Virus record (IMG/VR): IMGVR_UViG_3300042691_014235
Location: 1 to 38,812 of that record
Source: a virus
Direction: 5' to 3' (one strand)
Length of the DNA: 38,812 bases
The notes under the pieces were generated by a model that saw nothing but the letters and a program-made list of their open reading frames with translations, had not been told where the DNA came from and did not search any database. Shown here in pieces: positions 8,005-16,410 of the stretch (positions are counted from its first letter, which is position 1; each line of letters starts with the position of its first letter). A program made the position numbers and the translations under genes.

Positions 8005-9282
8005 ATGCACATCGATATGCAACCACAAGATGATATGAATGGCTTACCAGGCGGCGAAAGAGACCGTGAAGGTGCTATGGCCAAAGCTGACTTATACAAG
8101 TTAGCAAATTACAGTTTAAAACTATTTAAAATGATGGAAGCTAATACACAACTAGAAGGTTGGGTACAGGCTAAGATCACAAAAGCAGCTGATTATGTCG
8201 CTAGCGTATACCACTATATGGAATACGAAATGAAGTTTAGCGAATACGGCCAAGCTATCGATGACAGCGATGTTTATTCAGAAAGCCAAAAACGTGCTCT
8301 AAGAGGCAAGTTAATGGAAGCTAAAGAAAAGATCAAAGACCTTAAGAAAGCTCAAGCTGAAAAGATCAAGAAGAAAGAAGAAAAGGTCGATGAAGCAAGT
8401 GGTGTACGTGCAACAGACAAAAAGAAAGGCAAAGTTGAAAAGTCTGAAAAGAAGCAATACTTTGTCAAGTTAGAAAAAGACGGCGCGACGAAAGGCATGA
8501 CTATTACTGCTGACGAAGGCGAAGCGCAAAGTGAAGTGCGTGATCGTGCCGCACGTGATGCACGTAGTGGCGGATGGACAGTGGCTAGCATTCGTCTTAA
8601 AGACAGTGGTTCAGGTGAAGAATTAGACGAAGCTAAAAAATCAAAGAAAGCTAAAAGAGACTTTGATAAAGATGGTGAAGTAGAAACTGAAAAAGAAGAA
8701 GTATTTGGTTCACGTCGTAAAGCAGCCGGTTTACCATTTAAAGAATCTGCAGAAGAAAAATTTGCCAAAGAACGACAAGCCAAACGTGATGCTGAAGAAG
8801 ATGAATGGGCAAAAAGCCATGCACTAGACAAAGTTAATCTCCGCCGTCGAAACAAACAGGATGCTGAAGATGAAGAATTTTTAGCCAGCAGATCTGGTTC
8901 TAAAACAAAAGAAAGCATAGGACAAATAGGTAATAAACTTAGTGCTGCTGCTAAATCTGCCATCCCAGCAACAGCAACAACTACAGTACCAGGCATGAGA
9001 GCCACTGGCGCAGATTTAAAGAAAGCAAATGCCAGTGCGGCACTTGGTGAAGGCAAATGCAACCATACACCTAAAGGTAAAGCATGTCCAGTCCACGGTT
9101 TAAAAGAATGTGGCACATACATGGAAGCTAAAAAAGGAACTGGTGATGTAGGCAAGCCTAACACTGGTGGGAACAAAGGTTTCAAAGGTGTAGTTACTAG
9201 TGCTAAAAAATCTGGTTATTCAACTGAAGTTGCTAACAAGATTGCTGGCAAAGTTAAAAAAGACATAATGGCAAAGAAATAA
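8005..9282 (+). CDS. probable virion core/structural protein with Cys-His motif
   Basis: 425 residues. The N-terminal domain (about 25-95: DLYKLANYSLKL, EGWVQAKITKAADY, VYHYMEYEM) resembles a conserved N-terminal domain of cyanophage-type virion proteins. The middle is a very charged Lys/Glu/Asp-rich, probably coiled or disordered region. Near 352-369 there is C-x-H-x6-C-x2-H-x4-C (CNHTPKGKACPVHGLKEC), a likely metal-binding knuckle. Repeated KVDEAS and ELDEAK steps look like prohead-protease sites. Taken with its late promoter and neighbours, I infer a prohead core or capsid-internal protein. It is not a recognised enzyme. Confidence 0.65.
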   Translation: MHIDMQPQDDMNGLPGGERDREGAMAKADLYKLANYSLKLFKMMEANTQLEGWVQAKITKAADYVASVYHYMEYEMKFSEYGQAIDDSDVYSESQKRALRGKLMEAKEKIKDLKKAQAEKIKKKEEKVDEASGVRATDKKKGKVEKSEKKQYFVKLEKDGATKGMTITADEGEAQSEVRDRAARDARSGGWTVASIRLKDSGSGEELDEAKKSKKAKRDFDKDGEVETEKEEVFGSRRKAAGLPFKESAEEKFAKERQAKRDAEEDEWAKSHALDKVNLRRRNKQDAEDEEFLASRSGSKTKESIGQIGNKLSAAAKSAIPATATTTVPGMRATGADLKKANASAALGEGKCNHTPKGKACPVHGLKECGTYMEAKKGTGDVGKPNTGGNKGFKGVVTSAKKSGYSTEVANKIAGKVKKDIMAKK

Positions 9283-9286
9283 TACC

Positions 9287-10822
9287 ATGGACATGAAGAA
9301 ACTCCTATCCATTGTTGATAACAGTGGAACTAAAGAAAAAACAATAATCACTGAAGGTACTAACATGGCTCAACAAATGGTCATGCAACAGTACTCTAAA
9401 CCTCAACAAACTACTCCTAAGTTCAAAAGCAACATTAATGAATATTTAAAAGTAGTCAATAATGAAATGCTAGGTGCGCTACAAGAACAGCAAGAGCAGA
9501 AAAAGATACAAGTTAAAAAGATTGTCAATCGTGTTTTGACTCGTATGGACGAGGGCAAAACTGTTAAAGCTGAAGCTCCTAAGCCACGCAACTTTGTAGC
9601 TAAAAACGCAACAACAAGTGGCGCTGGCGCACACAAAGATAAAAAGAAAGCTGACAAGCAAGGCGATGTTAAGCACAAAGCCAAAGCATTGGAACTAGCT
9701 GAGTTACGTACTGAAGTAAAAGATAAAGATGGTAAAGTCACAAGTTGGAAAGATGAAGGCGAGTGGAAAAAGTCCACTGCTAATAAAGATGGTCGTGGCA
9801 AAGTTACTAACCTAAGTGACAAAGCACGTCGTGAAACAGAGAAGTTGTCTAAGAAAGAACAAGATATTGACGAAGCAGCCAAAAAAGGTCTTTACTATAA
9901 TGTAAACAAGCGCAAGGCTGCAGGTACTAGTAGACCAGCTAGCCATCCAAAAGCACCCACAGCACAAGCATGGAAGGATGCTGCCAAGACAGCTAAGAAA
10001 GAAAGCATAGCAGAAAGCTATGGTAGTGTAGAAGTTGGCGCACCAGTTAAAGTATACAGCAACGTACTAAAGAAAGCAGTATTTGGCAAAGTTGTTAAAC
10101 TTAGAGAAGGTCGTGCTTATGTTCAATATGATAATACAAAAATTATCATGGGACACCCAATTGACGCTGTTCAATTGAAAGAAGCAGCAACGGTTCCAGC
10201 ACCAGCACCAGGCATGTTAGCGGGAGCAGGTAAGTTGGCAGGTAGATTTTTACCAGGACTTGGCGCAATAGCTGGCGGTGTTGATGCTTACGATAGAATT
10301 AAGAAAGGTGATTACACTGGTGCTGCACTATCAGCCGGTGCTGGTTTAGCAAGTTTTGTTCCAGTTGTTGGCACAGCGGCAGCAATGGGATTGACCGCAG
10401 CACAGCTAGGTAGAGATAAAGCACGTACTGGTAGTTTCCTTCCAAGCGAAGAAGAACAATTAGCAGCGGCAGCTAAAGATAAAAAGGCAGCAGCTCCTGG
10501 TCAAACGGCAACTCCGGCTCCAGGCGCAATGACTCCTAATCCAAAAGCTCCAGCAACTGCCGCAGCTAAACCTCAAGGAAATTTGGGAGTTAAGCAAATG
10601 CAAAAAGAATTAGGTGTTGATGCTGATGGCATAATTGGCCCATTAACTAAAGCAGCAATTGCTAAGAATCCCACAGTAGCAGCAAAATATGGTTTTGGTC
10701 CTGATGGCGCTGCATTACCTCAACAAGCAGCAACTCCTGGTCCTGGCGGCAAAATAGCATCAGCAGTTACAGCGGCCCTTCCAGTTGCCGGTGCGGCAGC
10801 TAGACAAGCATTAACTAAATAA
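9287..10822 (+). CDS. probable virion-internal protein with C-terminal peptidoglycan-binding repeat
   Basis: 511 residues. N-terminus MDMKKLLSIVD resembles MDLRALINKMD of the next gene. The first 250 residues are Lys/Glu/Gln-rich and hold several DEA/DEG steps, likely protease sites. About 300-370 is a glycine/alanine-rich hydrophobic stretch that could contact membrane. After a Pro/Ala/Thr linker (APGQTATPAPGA), residues near 438-461 (VKQMQKELGVDADGIIGPLTK) match a PG_binding_1 domain. Such domains hold virion or lytic proteins to the cell wall. A virion-carried factor for wall passage is my inference; no catalytic lysin domain is visible. Confidence 0.6.
   Translation: MDMKKLLSIVDNSGTKEKTIITEGTNMAQQMVMQQYSKPQQTTPKFKSNINEYLKVVNNEMLGALQEQQEQKKIQVKKIVNRVLTRMDEGKTVKAEAPKPRNFVAKNATTSGAGAHKDKKKADKQGDVKHKAKALELAELRTEVKDKDGKVTSWKDEGEWKKSTANKDGRGKVTNLSDKARRETEKLSKKEQDIDEAAKKGLYYNVNKRKAAGTSRPASHPKAPTAQAWKDAAKTAKKESIAESYGSVEVGAPVKVYSNVLKKAVFGKVVKLREGRAYVQYDNTKIIMGHPIDAVQLKEAATVPAPAPGMLAGAGKLAGRFLPGLGAIAGGVDAYDRIKKGDYTGAALSAGAGLASFVPVVGTAAAMGLTAAQLGRDKARTGSFLPSEEEQLAAAAKDKKAAAPGQTATPAPGAMTPNPKAPATAAAKPQGNLGVKQMQKELGVDADGIIGPLTKAAIAKNPTVAAKYGFGPDGAALPQQAATPGPGGKIASAVTAALPVAGAAARQALTK
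10815..10821 (+). promoter_or_regulatory. T4-like late promoter motif (CTAAATA)
   Basis: CTAAATA straddles the stop of the preceding gene and ends 22 bases before ATG 10844, with an AAGGAAA ribosome binding site between. Confidence 0.55.
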
Positions 10823-10843
10823 ACAGAATTCAAGGAAACTATC

Positions 10844-12475
10844 ATGGACTTACGAGCACTTATCAACAAAATGGATCAGCTTTCAGAAGCTGAAGATCCA
10901 ACAGCAGTTATTGCAAAATATACAGAAATGGGTAAAAAGCCCACAGTAGACATGCCAGCATTTATTGACCCAAAGGATGGCAAGGTCAAATACATGGATC
11001 AAACTAATGCACGTATGGGGGGTGGCGAACCTCAAATTAAAGTTATGCCAAGTGACTGGATCAAACGTTATGCTCCAGATTTGGCAGCAGCAATAGCGGC
11101 ACAAGGTGCTACTGGATCTGCTTATGGCTCACAAGAAAAAGGTGGGTTATTTGGTATTAAGGGCCTTGGCAATTTTGATAAGGGAACTAGCGTTAATACT
11201 CAACAAGCTACTGGTGATGCGGAACACAAGAAAACTATTGCAAAAGCTAAAGAATTAATTACCAAAATTAAGGCAGCAATCAGCACACCAAATACTGGAA
11301 GTCCAAATAGCGGAAGTAGTTATACTGGATCAGTTGGCAACGCTACTAATGAAACTTTAAACTTCAAAGGAGCAATTGCTCGCCAGTTAGCTGAAAGTTT
11401 TGGGTATCAGTTAGTAGAAGGTGTTGAAGAAGCAAAGCCATTAATGGCAGAACTTGGAAAAATTGTACAGGGTTTTGGATCTACAGAAGACCCTGAAATG
11501 TTAGCCATTGCGCAACAATATTCAGAGTTACAAAATTCTATGAACAAGACTGCAACAGCTCCAGGTCAAACAGCAACTCCAACTCCGGGTCAAACAGCAA
11601 CACCAACACCAGGTAGTCCATCAACTCAAGACTTAACAAAAGCAGCTGGAGAAGCAGGCGAAGTTGTAGGTAAAAAATTACAACGTTTTAAAGAGCTACT
11701 AGCAAAGGCAAATGGAAAACCTGCGGCTGCGGCGGCAGGTGGTGCGCCAGCGGCAACCAATGCAGCAACATTAAGGGCAGCACAAAATCGAGCTTCTGGT
11801 TCTAATCCTTTATCAGCAGACTCAATTACTGCCAATGCAGCTCCTAAAAAGGAAAATATGAGTGAAGCAGAAAAGTATGCAGCTTTACGTGATCGTTTAG
11901 AAGCAATTGAATCAAGAGTTGACGAAGGTCCATTAGACTTAGTTAAAGGTGCATGGAATGCTGGTAAAGGTATTTACCAAGCTGCCAAGACAGGTTTATC
12001 AGGTGCACCAGTTGCAACTGGTAAACTAACATCAACTGGTGCTGCACAAATGACTGGTCAAGGTTCAAAGAAATTTGCAAAGCAATTGGCAACAATGCCA
12101 GCTGCTCAACGTGGTGCTTATCAAGCAGCTAAAGTTGTAAAAAATAATCCAGGCAAAACAGCACTTGCCGCAACAGCAGCTGGAGCAACGTTAGGTTACG
12201 GTTTAAGTGGTAGTCCAGAAACTCCAGAAACTCCGCCAACTCCAACCGCTACTCCGGTACCAGGTGGTGGTGGCGGAGGTGGCGGAGGTACACGTCCAAC
12301 TCCACAACCAACTCCACAACCAACTCCACAACCAACTCCATCAACTGGCGCACTAAGCGATGAAGAAATGAAAGAGTTAGACACATTAGCTCGATCTTTT
12401 AATGACAGCGAAGATGAAGAAATCTTAGGATTACAAAAACAATATAGTGATTTCAAATACTCACTACAGAAGTAA
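10844..12475 (+). CDS. repeat-rich probable virion core protein
   Basis: 543 residues, low complexity, Ala/Gly/Thr/Pro-rich. N-terminus MDLRALINKMDQLSEAE resembles the preceding protein's start. Two Pro/Thr linkers are visible: PGQTATPT in tandem near 241-256, and three TPQP units after a run of nine glycines near 474-500. A segment ending QQYSELQNSMNK (about 236) is echoed by the last residues, KQYSDFKYSLQK. A segment NFKGAIARQLAESFGYQ and VDEGP/EEAK steps look like core-protein processing sites. No enzyme motif is seen. The terminator that follows ends the late block. Confidence 0.6.
   Translation: MDLRALINKMDQLSEAEDPTAVIAKYTEMGKKPTVDMPAFIDPKDGKVKYMDQTNARMGGGEPQIKVMPSDWIKRYAPDLAAAIAAQGATGSAYGSQEKGGLFGIKGLGNFDKGTSVNTQQATGDAEHKKTIAKAKELITKIKAAISTPNTGSPNSGSSYTGSVGNATNETLNFKGAIARQLAESFGYQLVEGVEEAKPLMAELGKIVQGFGSTEDPEMLAIAQQYSELQNSMNKTATAPGQTATPTPGQTATPTPGSPSTQDLTKAAGEAGEVVGKKLQRFKELLAKANGKPAAAAAGGAPAATNAATLRAAQNRASGSNPLSADSITANAAPKKENMSEAEKYAALRDRLEAIESRVDEGPLDLVKGAWNAGKGIYQAAKTGLSGAPVATGKLTSTGAAQMTGQGSKKFAKQLATMPAAQRGAYQAAKVVKNNPGKTALAATAAGATLGYGLSGSPETPETPPTPTATPVPGGGGGGGGGTRPTPQPTPQPTPQPTPSTGALSDEEMKELDTLARSFNDSEDEEILGLQKQYSDFKYSLQK
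11564..11611 (+). repeat. 24-base tandem repeat, two copies
   Basis: Units at 11564-11587 and 11588-11611 both begin GGTCAAACAGCAAC and encode GQTATPTP. They differ at three wobble positions, so the protein repeat is better kept than the DNA. Confidence 0.8.
12263..12340 (+). repeat. glycine run and 12-base TPQP tandem repeats
   Basis: Nine consecutive glycine codons occupy 12263-12289. ACTCCACAACCA is then repeated exactly three times (12299-12334), plus half a unit to 12340. These encode a flexible Gly linker and a Pro-rich linker. The exact DNA repeat suggests recent slippage expansion. Confidence 0.85.
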
Positions 12476-12490
12476 TCAAGTATAAGCATT

Positions 12491-12516
12491 AATGGCAGAT
12501 TTATTCTGCCATTTTT
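12491..12516 (+). terminator. rho-independent terminator after the virion-core block
   Basis: A perfect 9-base stem AATGGCAGA / TCTGCCATT (12491-12499 with 12505-12513) with a five-base loop is followed by a short T run and a T-rich tract. It lies 16 bases after the stop of the preceding gene and ahead of a new promoter. Confidence 0.8.
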
Positions 12517-12537
12517 GTCTTTAAAATTTCTTAGGTG

Positions 12538-12566
12538 TTGACACAGGATGATAATTAATATATAAT
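12538..12566 (+). promoter_or_regulatory. perfect sigma70 promoter for the dsbA-like gene
   Basis: TTGACA (12538-12543), 17-base spacer, TATAAT (12561-12566): a full consensus match. The -35 region AGGTGTTGACACA (12533-12545) is identical over 13 bases to that of the clamp promoter at 16359-16371 and contains the inverted repeat GTGT-TG-ACAC. Confidence 0.9.
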
Positions 12567-12589
12567 AGGCTATGTAAAGGAGAATCAAT

Positions 12590-12847
12590 ATGTCAGGTCG
12601 TAATTACGGTGCAGAAGAAAAGGCAAAATTGGAGCGTTTGATTAGTGAAGGTTCTACAGTACTTCGTGAAATTGAAGATTTATCAGAAGGCTTGAAAGAA
12701 ACAGTTAAGGCAGTAGCAGAAGAACTCAATGTAAAACCCAGCGTCATTAATCGTGCTATCAAAATTGCACATAAAGGCGATTGGTCAGCGCACAATGAAG
12801 ATTGGGCAGAGATTGAAGCAATTCTTGATATCACCAAGCGTATCTAA
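12590..12847 (+). CDS. dsbA: DsbA-like double-stranded DNA-binding protein
   Basis: 85 residues with a strong AAGGAG ribosome binding site. Size and helical pattern match the T4 DsbA/late-transcription accessory family: an N-terminal helix, then AVAEELNVKPSVINRAIKIAHKGD as a helix-turn-helix-like core (about 43-66), and an acidic C-terminal helix. In T4, DsbA binds double-stranded DNA and helps late transcription. The gene has its own consensus early promoter, immediately after the terminator and ahead of the polymerase gene. The family assignment is by pattern only. Confidence 0.7.
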   Translation: MSGRNYGAEEKAKLERLISEGSTVLREIEDLSEGLKETVKAVAEELNVKPSVINRAIKIAHKGDWSAHNEDWAEIEAILDITKRI

Positions 12848-12926
12848 TAAATATTGCTAGGAAAGGTCGGCGGGCCATAAACCGCAACATGGGTGTTTGT
12901 CAGCCGCAAATGACATAAGGAGAGAT
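12847..12926 (+). promoter_or_regulatory. leader of the DNA polymerase gene
   Basis: The 80 bases between the dsbA-like stop and the polymerase ATG hold ATAAATA (12847-12853), a GC-rich stretch with short complementary arms (CGGC 12868-12871, GCCG 12903-12906), and AAGGAGAG as ribosome binding site. In T4 the gp43 mRNA leader carries a hairpin operator for autorepression. The position suits that role, but I see no convincing long stem. Confidence 0.3.
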
Positions 12927-15593
12927 ATGAGCTATGTAGACGCATGGTTCGACAGAGACAATGACGTTGTCAAAGTTGTCGAACGCAATAAAGACGGCAA
13001 GAGGGAATTTAAAGATATCCCGGCCCGTTACTCATTTTACTACGATGATGCAAGAGGAAAACACCAAAGTATACACGGTACTCCAGTTAGCAAAGTTGTT
13101 TGTAAAACACAAAAAGATTTCCGCAAGGAAATGGCAATCCACTCCAACAAGAAACTATACGAAGCAGATATTAACCAAGTATTTGTATGTTTGAGTGAGA
13201 ATTATATCAATGCCGAACCACCAAAGCTACACGTAGCATGGTTCGACATTGAGGTGGACTTTGATCCAGAAAGAGGCTACGCAAGTCCAGATGATGCGTT
13301 TATGCCAATTACTGCGATTGCTGTTCACCTACAATGGTTAGATACAATGGTTTGTTTAGCAGTGCCTCCAAAGACAATGACAATGGAGCAGGCTAAAGAA
13401 TCAATCAAAGACATTCCAGACACTATGCTGTTTGAAACAGAAGCAGAAATGTTAGACACATTCTTAGATATCATTCAAGATGCAGACATTTTAAGTGGCT
13501 GGAACAGCGAGGGATTTGATATCCCGTACACCGTTAATCGTGTGACCAAAACTCTAAGCAAAGAAGACACTAGACGTTTTTGTTTGTTTAATCAATTCCC
13601 AAAACGCAGAGAGTATGAGAAGTTTGGAAAAAGTGCTGTAACTTATGATCTCATTGGTCGTGTACACTTGGACAGTTTAGAATTGTATCGCAAATACACA
13701 TATGAAGAACGTCACACATATAGACTAGATGCTATTGGTGAAATCGAAGTTGGTGAAAACAAAGTTCCATATGAAGGAACTTTGGATCAACTTTATAATC
13801 ATGATTTCCGCAAGTTTATTGAATACAACAGACAAGATACTGCCTTGTTGGACAAGATGGATAAGAAGTTAAAGTTTATGGATCTTGCCAATACACTGGC
13901 ACACGAAAACACAGTATTGTTACAAACAATTATGGGTGCTGTGGCTGTTACTGAACAGGCCATTATCAACGAGGCACATCGTAGAGGCATGGTTGTACCC
14001 AATCGTGTTAAGATGGCTGAACGTGAAAATACTGCGGCAGCTGGTGCGTATGTTGCACATCCAAAAGAAGGCTTGCAAGATTGGATCGGCTCACTGGATA
14101 TTAATTCACTGTATCCGTCTGCAATTCGTGCGCTTAATATGGGACCAGAAACTATTGTTGGGCAGTTACGTCAAACAATGACACAAAACTATATTGACAG
14201 TTTAATGGCCAAAGGTAAAAGTTTTGCTGGTAGTTGGGAAGGCGTGTTTGCGGCTTTGGAATATACCGCAGTAATGAATCAAGAAGTAGGCACCGAAATT
14301 ACAATTGATTGGGAAAACGGAGACAGTGATGTACTAAGTGCTGCCGAAGTTTATAGACTAATTTTTGAAAGTAAACAGCCTTGGGTGCTGAGTGCAAATG
14401 GTACAATCTTCACTTACGAAAAAGAAGGTATTATTCCTGGCTTGTTAAAGCGGTGGTATAGTGAACGTAAGGAAATGCAAGCCAAACTAAAAGACGCTAT
14501 CAAAGCTGGTAATAAAATTGAAGAAGAATATTGGGATAAAAGACAACTGGTTAAGAAGATTAACCTAAATAGTTTATATGGTGCTATTCTTAACAGTGGT
14601 TGTAGATTCTTTGACAATCGTATTGGGCAGTCAACTACATTGACTGGACGCACCATTTGTAAACACATGGCTGGCAAGGTAAATGAAATTATTACAGGCG
14701 ATTACGACCATGTGGGTAAAGCTATTATTTACGGTGATACTGATAGTTGCTATTTCTCAGCGTATAAAACTTTGAAGAAAGATATTGATAACGGATCATT
14801 ACCATGGAGTAAAGAAACTGTTGTTTCATTATATGATCAAATTGGAGAAGAAGTAAACAGTACATTCCCACAGTTTATGCTTGACTCATTCCATTGTCCA
14901 AAGTCACGTGGAGAAGTTATCAAAGCTGGACGTGAAATTGTTGCTAGTAAAGGTTTGTTTATTACTAAGAAACGTTATGCTGTTCTTTACTATGATAAAG
15001 AAGGCAAACGTAGTGATATAGATGGCAAACCTGGTAAGATTAAAGCTATGGGTTTGGATTTGAAACGTAGTGACACTCCCGTGTTTATTCAAAACTTCTT
15101 AAGCGATGTATTGGAAAAAGTACTAACTGGTGCAACTGAAAAAGAAGTACTAGAAAATATTACTCAATTTAGAAGTGAATTTAAAGCACGTCCAGGTTGG
15201 GAGAAGGGTAGTCCCAAACGTGCTAACAACATTGCGGAATATCAAGAGAAAGAAAAGAAAGCTGGTAAAGCTAATATGCCTGGTCACGTTCGAGCAAGCA
15301 TTAACTGGAATACTCTAAAGCGTATGATGGACGACAAGTACAGTCAACAAATTGTAGACGGTATGAAAGTTATTGTTTGTAAAGTAAAACAAAATCCATT
15401 AGGGTATACTAGCGTTGCTTACCCAGTAGATGAATTGCGTTTGCCGCAATGGTTTAAAGATTTGCCTTTTGACCACGCAGAAATGGAACAATCAATTATT
15501 GATAATAAACTTGATAACTTGATTGGTGTATTGAAGTGGGACGTGCAAAGTACAGAGGAGAAGAACACGTTTAATAAACTGTTCGAATTTTAA
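12927..15593 (+). CDS. 43: family B DNA polymerase, gp43 type
   Basis: 888 residues from ATG 12927, which has AAGGAGAG just upstream; an in-frame TTG at 12897 lacks one and overlies the leader. Exonuclease motifs are intact: FDIEVD (106-111, Asp107 and Glu109), WNSEGFDIPY, and YNRQDTALLD. Polymerase motifs follow: SLDINSLYPSAI (motif A), KINLNSLYGA (motif B) and YGDTDS at 602-607 (motif C, both catalytic Asp). Length is close to T4 gp43 (898), and the order exonuclease then palm/fingers/thumb is complete with no intein or split. This is the replicative polymerase with proofreading; the gp45-like clamp lies one gene downstream. Confidence 0.97.
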   Translation: MSYVDAWFDRDNDVVKVVERNKDGKREFKDIPARYSFYYDDARGKHQSIHGTPVSKVVCKTQKDFRKEMAIHSNKKLYEADINQVFVCLSENYINAEPPKLHVAWFDIEVDFDPERGYASPDDAFMPITAIAVHLQWLDTMVCLAVPPKTMTMEQAKESIKDIPDTMLFETEAEMLDTFLDIIQDADILSGWNSEGFDIPYTVNRVTKTLSKEDTRRFCLFNQFPKRREYEKFGKSAVTYDLIGRVHLDSLELYRKYTYEERHTYRLDAIGEIEVGENKVPYEGTLDQLYNHDFRKFIEYNRQDTALLDKMDKKLKFMDLANTLAHENTVLLQTIMGAVAVTEQAIINEAHRRGMVVPNRVKMAERENTAAAGAYVAHPKEGLQDWIGSLDINSLYPSAIRALNMGPETIVGQLRQTMTQNYIDSLMAKGKSFAGSWEGVFAALEYTAVMNQEVGTEITIDWENGDSDVLSAAEVYRLIFESKQPWVLSANGTIFTYEKEGIIPGLLKRWYSERKEMQAKLKDAIKAGNKIEEEYWDKRQLVKKINLNSLYGAILNSGCRFFDNRIGQSTTLTGRTICKHMAGKVNEIITGDYDHVGKAIIYGDTDSCYFSAYKTLKKDIDNGSLPWSKETVVSLYDQIGEEVNSTFPQFMLDSFHCPKSRGEVIKAGREIVASKGLFITKKRYAVLYYDKEGKRSDIDGKPGKIKAMGLDLKRSDTPVFIQNFLSDVLEKVLTGATEKEVLENITQFRSEFKARPGWEKGSPKRANNIAEYQEKEKKAGKANMPGHVRASINWNTLKRMMDDKYSQQIVDGMKVIVCKVKQNPLGYTSVAYPVDELRLPQWFKDLPFDHAEMEQSIIDNKLDNLIGVLKWDVQSTEEKNTFNKLFEF

Positions 15594-15594
15594 T

Positions 15595-16389
15595 ATGAAA
15601 TTTATTATTGCAGGTTACGGATTTGTAGGTAAGGCAGTTAAGGCTGCTTTAAAATACACTTATGAAACTGAAGTAGTTGATCCAGCACTCACTGAAGTTA
15701 AAATTTCAGATCATTATGATGCCGCTGGAATTATTATCTGTGTTAATACCCCTAGTGACGATAATGGGGATTGTGATATCAGCAACGTGTTAGACGTTAT
15801 TAGTCAAACACCAGTTCATATGCCAATCTTAATTAAAAGCACAGTAAGTCCAGACAAACTTAAAGCTATTACAGAAAAATATTCTGAACATAGCATTGCG
15901 TATAGTCCAGAGTTTTTAAGAGCAAAGTCAGCAATTGAAGATTTTGCCAAGCAAAAGTATATGATTATTGGCGGTGATGATCCGTTGGATTTTTGGCACT
16001 GTGCTTTTAGGGGAGCAATGCCAAACTTGTTAGTAGTACACAAGTGTTCAATTGAAGAAGCTGCAATTATCAAATACGCAACAAATAGTTTTTTAGCAAT
16101 GAAAGTATCGTTCTTTAATCACATATATGATATATGTGAGGCAAGTGGACATGACTTTGATATTGTTAGACACTTAATTTGCCAAGATAACCGAATTGGC
16201 ACAAGTCACAGCATGGTTCCCGGACCTGATGGTGAAAGAGGTTGGGGAGGGCATTGCTTTCCAAAAGATACATCGGCGTTTATTCATTACATTAATTCAT
16301 TAGATCAAAAATTTGATTTATTGGAAACGGTAATAGAGTACAACAAAAAAGTAAAAAAAGGTGTTGACACAAGCGTCAATATCAGTTAA
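15595..16389 (+). CDS. short UDP-glucose/GDP-mannose dehydrogenase-like protein
   Basis: 264 residues, shorter than cellular enzymes of this family (about 390-450). It keeps the NAD-binding start (IAGYGFVGKAV, residues 4-14), the NTPSDDNG turn, STVSPDK, the YSPEFLR motif, and GGHCFPKD with the catalytic cysteine. The usual C-terminal UDP-binding domain is missing, so substrate range is uncertain. The family oxidises nucleotide sugars to uronates. It starts one base after the polymerase stop, and its own 3' end contains the promoter of the clamp gene. It may feed the glycosyltransferase downstream (inference). Confidence 0.8.
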   Translation: MKFIIAGYGFVGKAVKAALKYTYETEVVDPALTEVKISDHYDAAGIIICVNTPSDDNGDCDISNVLDVISQTPVHMPILIKSTVSPDKLKAITEKYSEHSIAYSPEFLRAKSAIEDFAKQKYMIIGGDDPLDFWHCAFRGAMPNLLVVHKCSIEEAAIIKYATNSFLAMKVSFFNHIYDICEASGHDFDIVRHLICQDNRIGTSHSMVPGPDGERGWGGHCFPKDTSAFIHYINSLDQKFDLLETVIEYNKKVKKGVDTSVNIS

Positions 16390-16392
16390 AAT
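16364..16392 (+). promoter_or_regulatory. sigma70-type promoter for the sliding clamp
   Basis: TTGACA (16364-16369), 17-base spacer, TAAAAT (16387-16392). It lies inside the last codons and stop of the dehydrogenase gene. It allows the clamp to be expressed independently, presumably at a higher level. Confidence 0.75.
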
Positions 16393-16410
16393 ACAAACTT
16401 GGAGACCCAT

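Noticed and set aside
8352-9185. Long minus-strand open frame opposite the virion-core gene
   Set aside because: Ser/Leu/Ala-rich translation with no motif; it is a by-product of the Lys/Glu-rich codon pattern on the + strand.
9403-9882. Minus-strand open frame of about 160 codons
   Set aside because: Same cause as above: low-complexity shadow of a Lys/Ala-rich gene, no ribosome binding site or domain.
12897-12926. Upstream TTG start for the DNA polymerase
   Set aside because: No ribosome binding site; the ATG at 12927 has AAGGAGAG and gives a normal gp43 start.
12855-12926. preQ1-type riboswitch or strong operator hairpin in the polymerase leader
   Set aside because: No preQ1 core motif and only four-base complementary arms were found; kept only as a low-confidence leader.
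16399-16410. Earlier TTG start for the sliding clamp
   Set aside because: It sits between the -10 box and the GGAGA site, so the ATG at 16411 is preferred.
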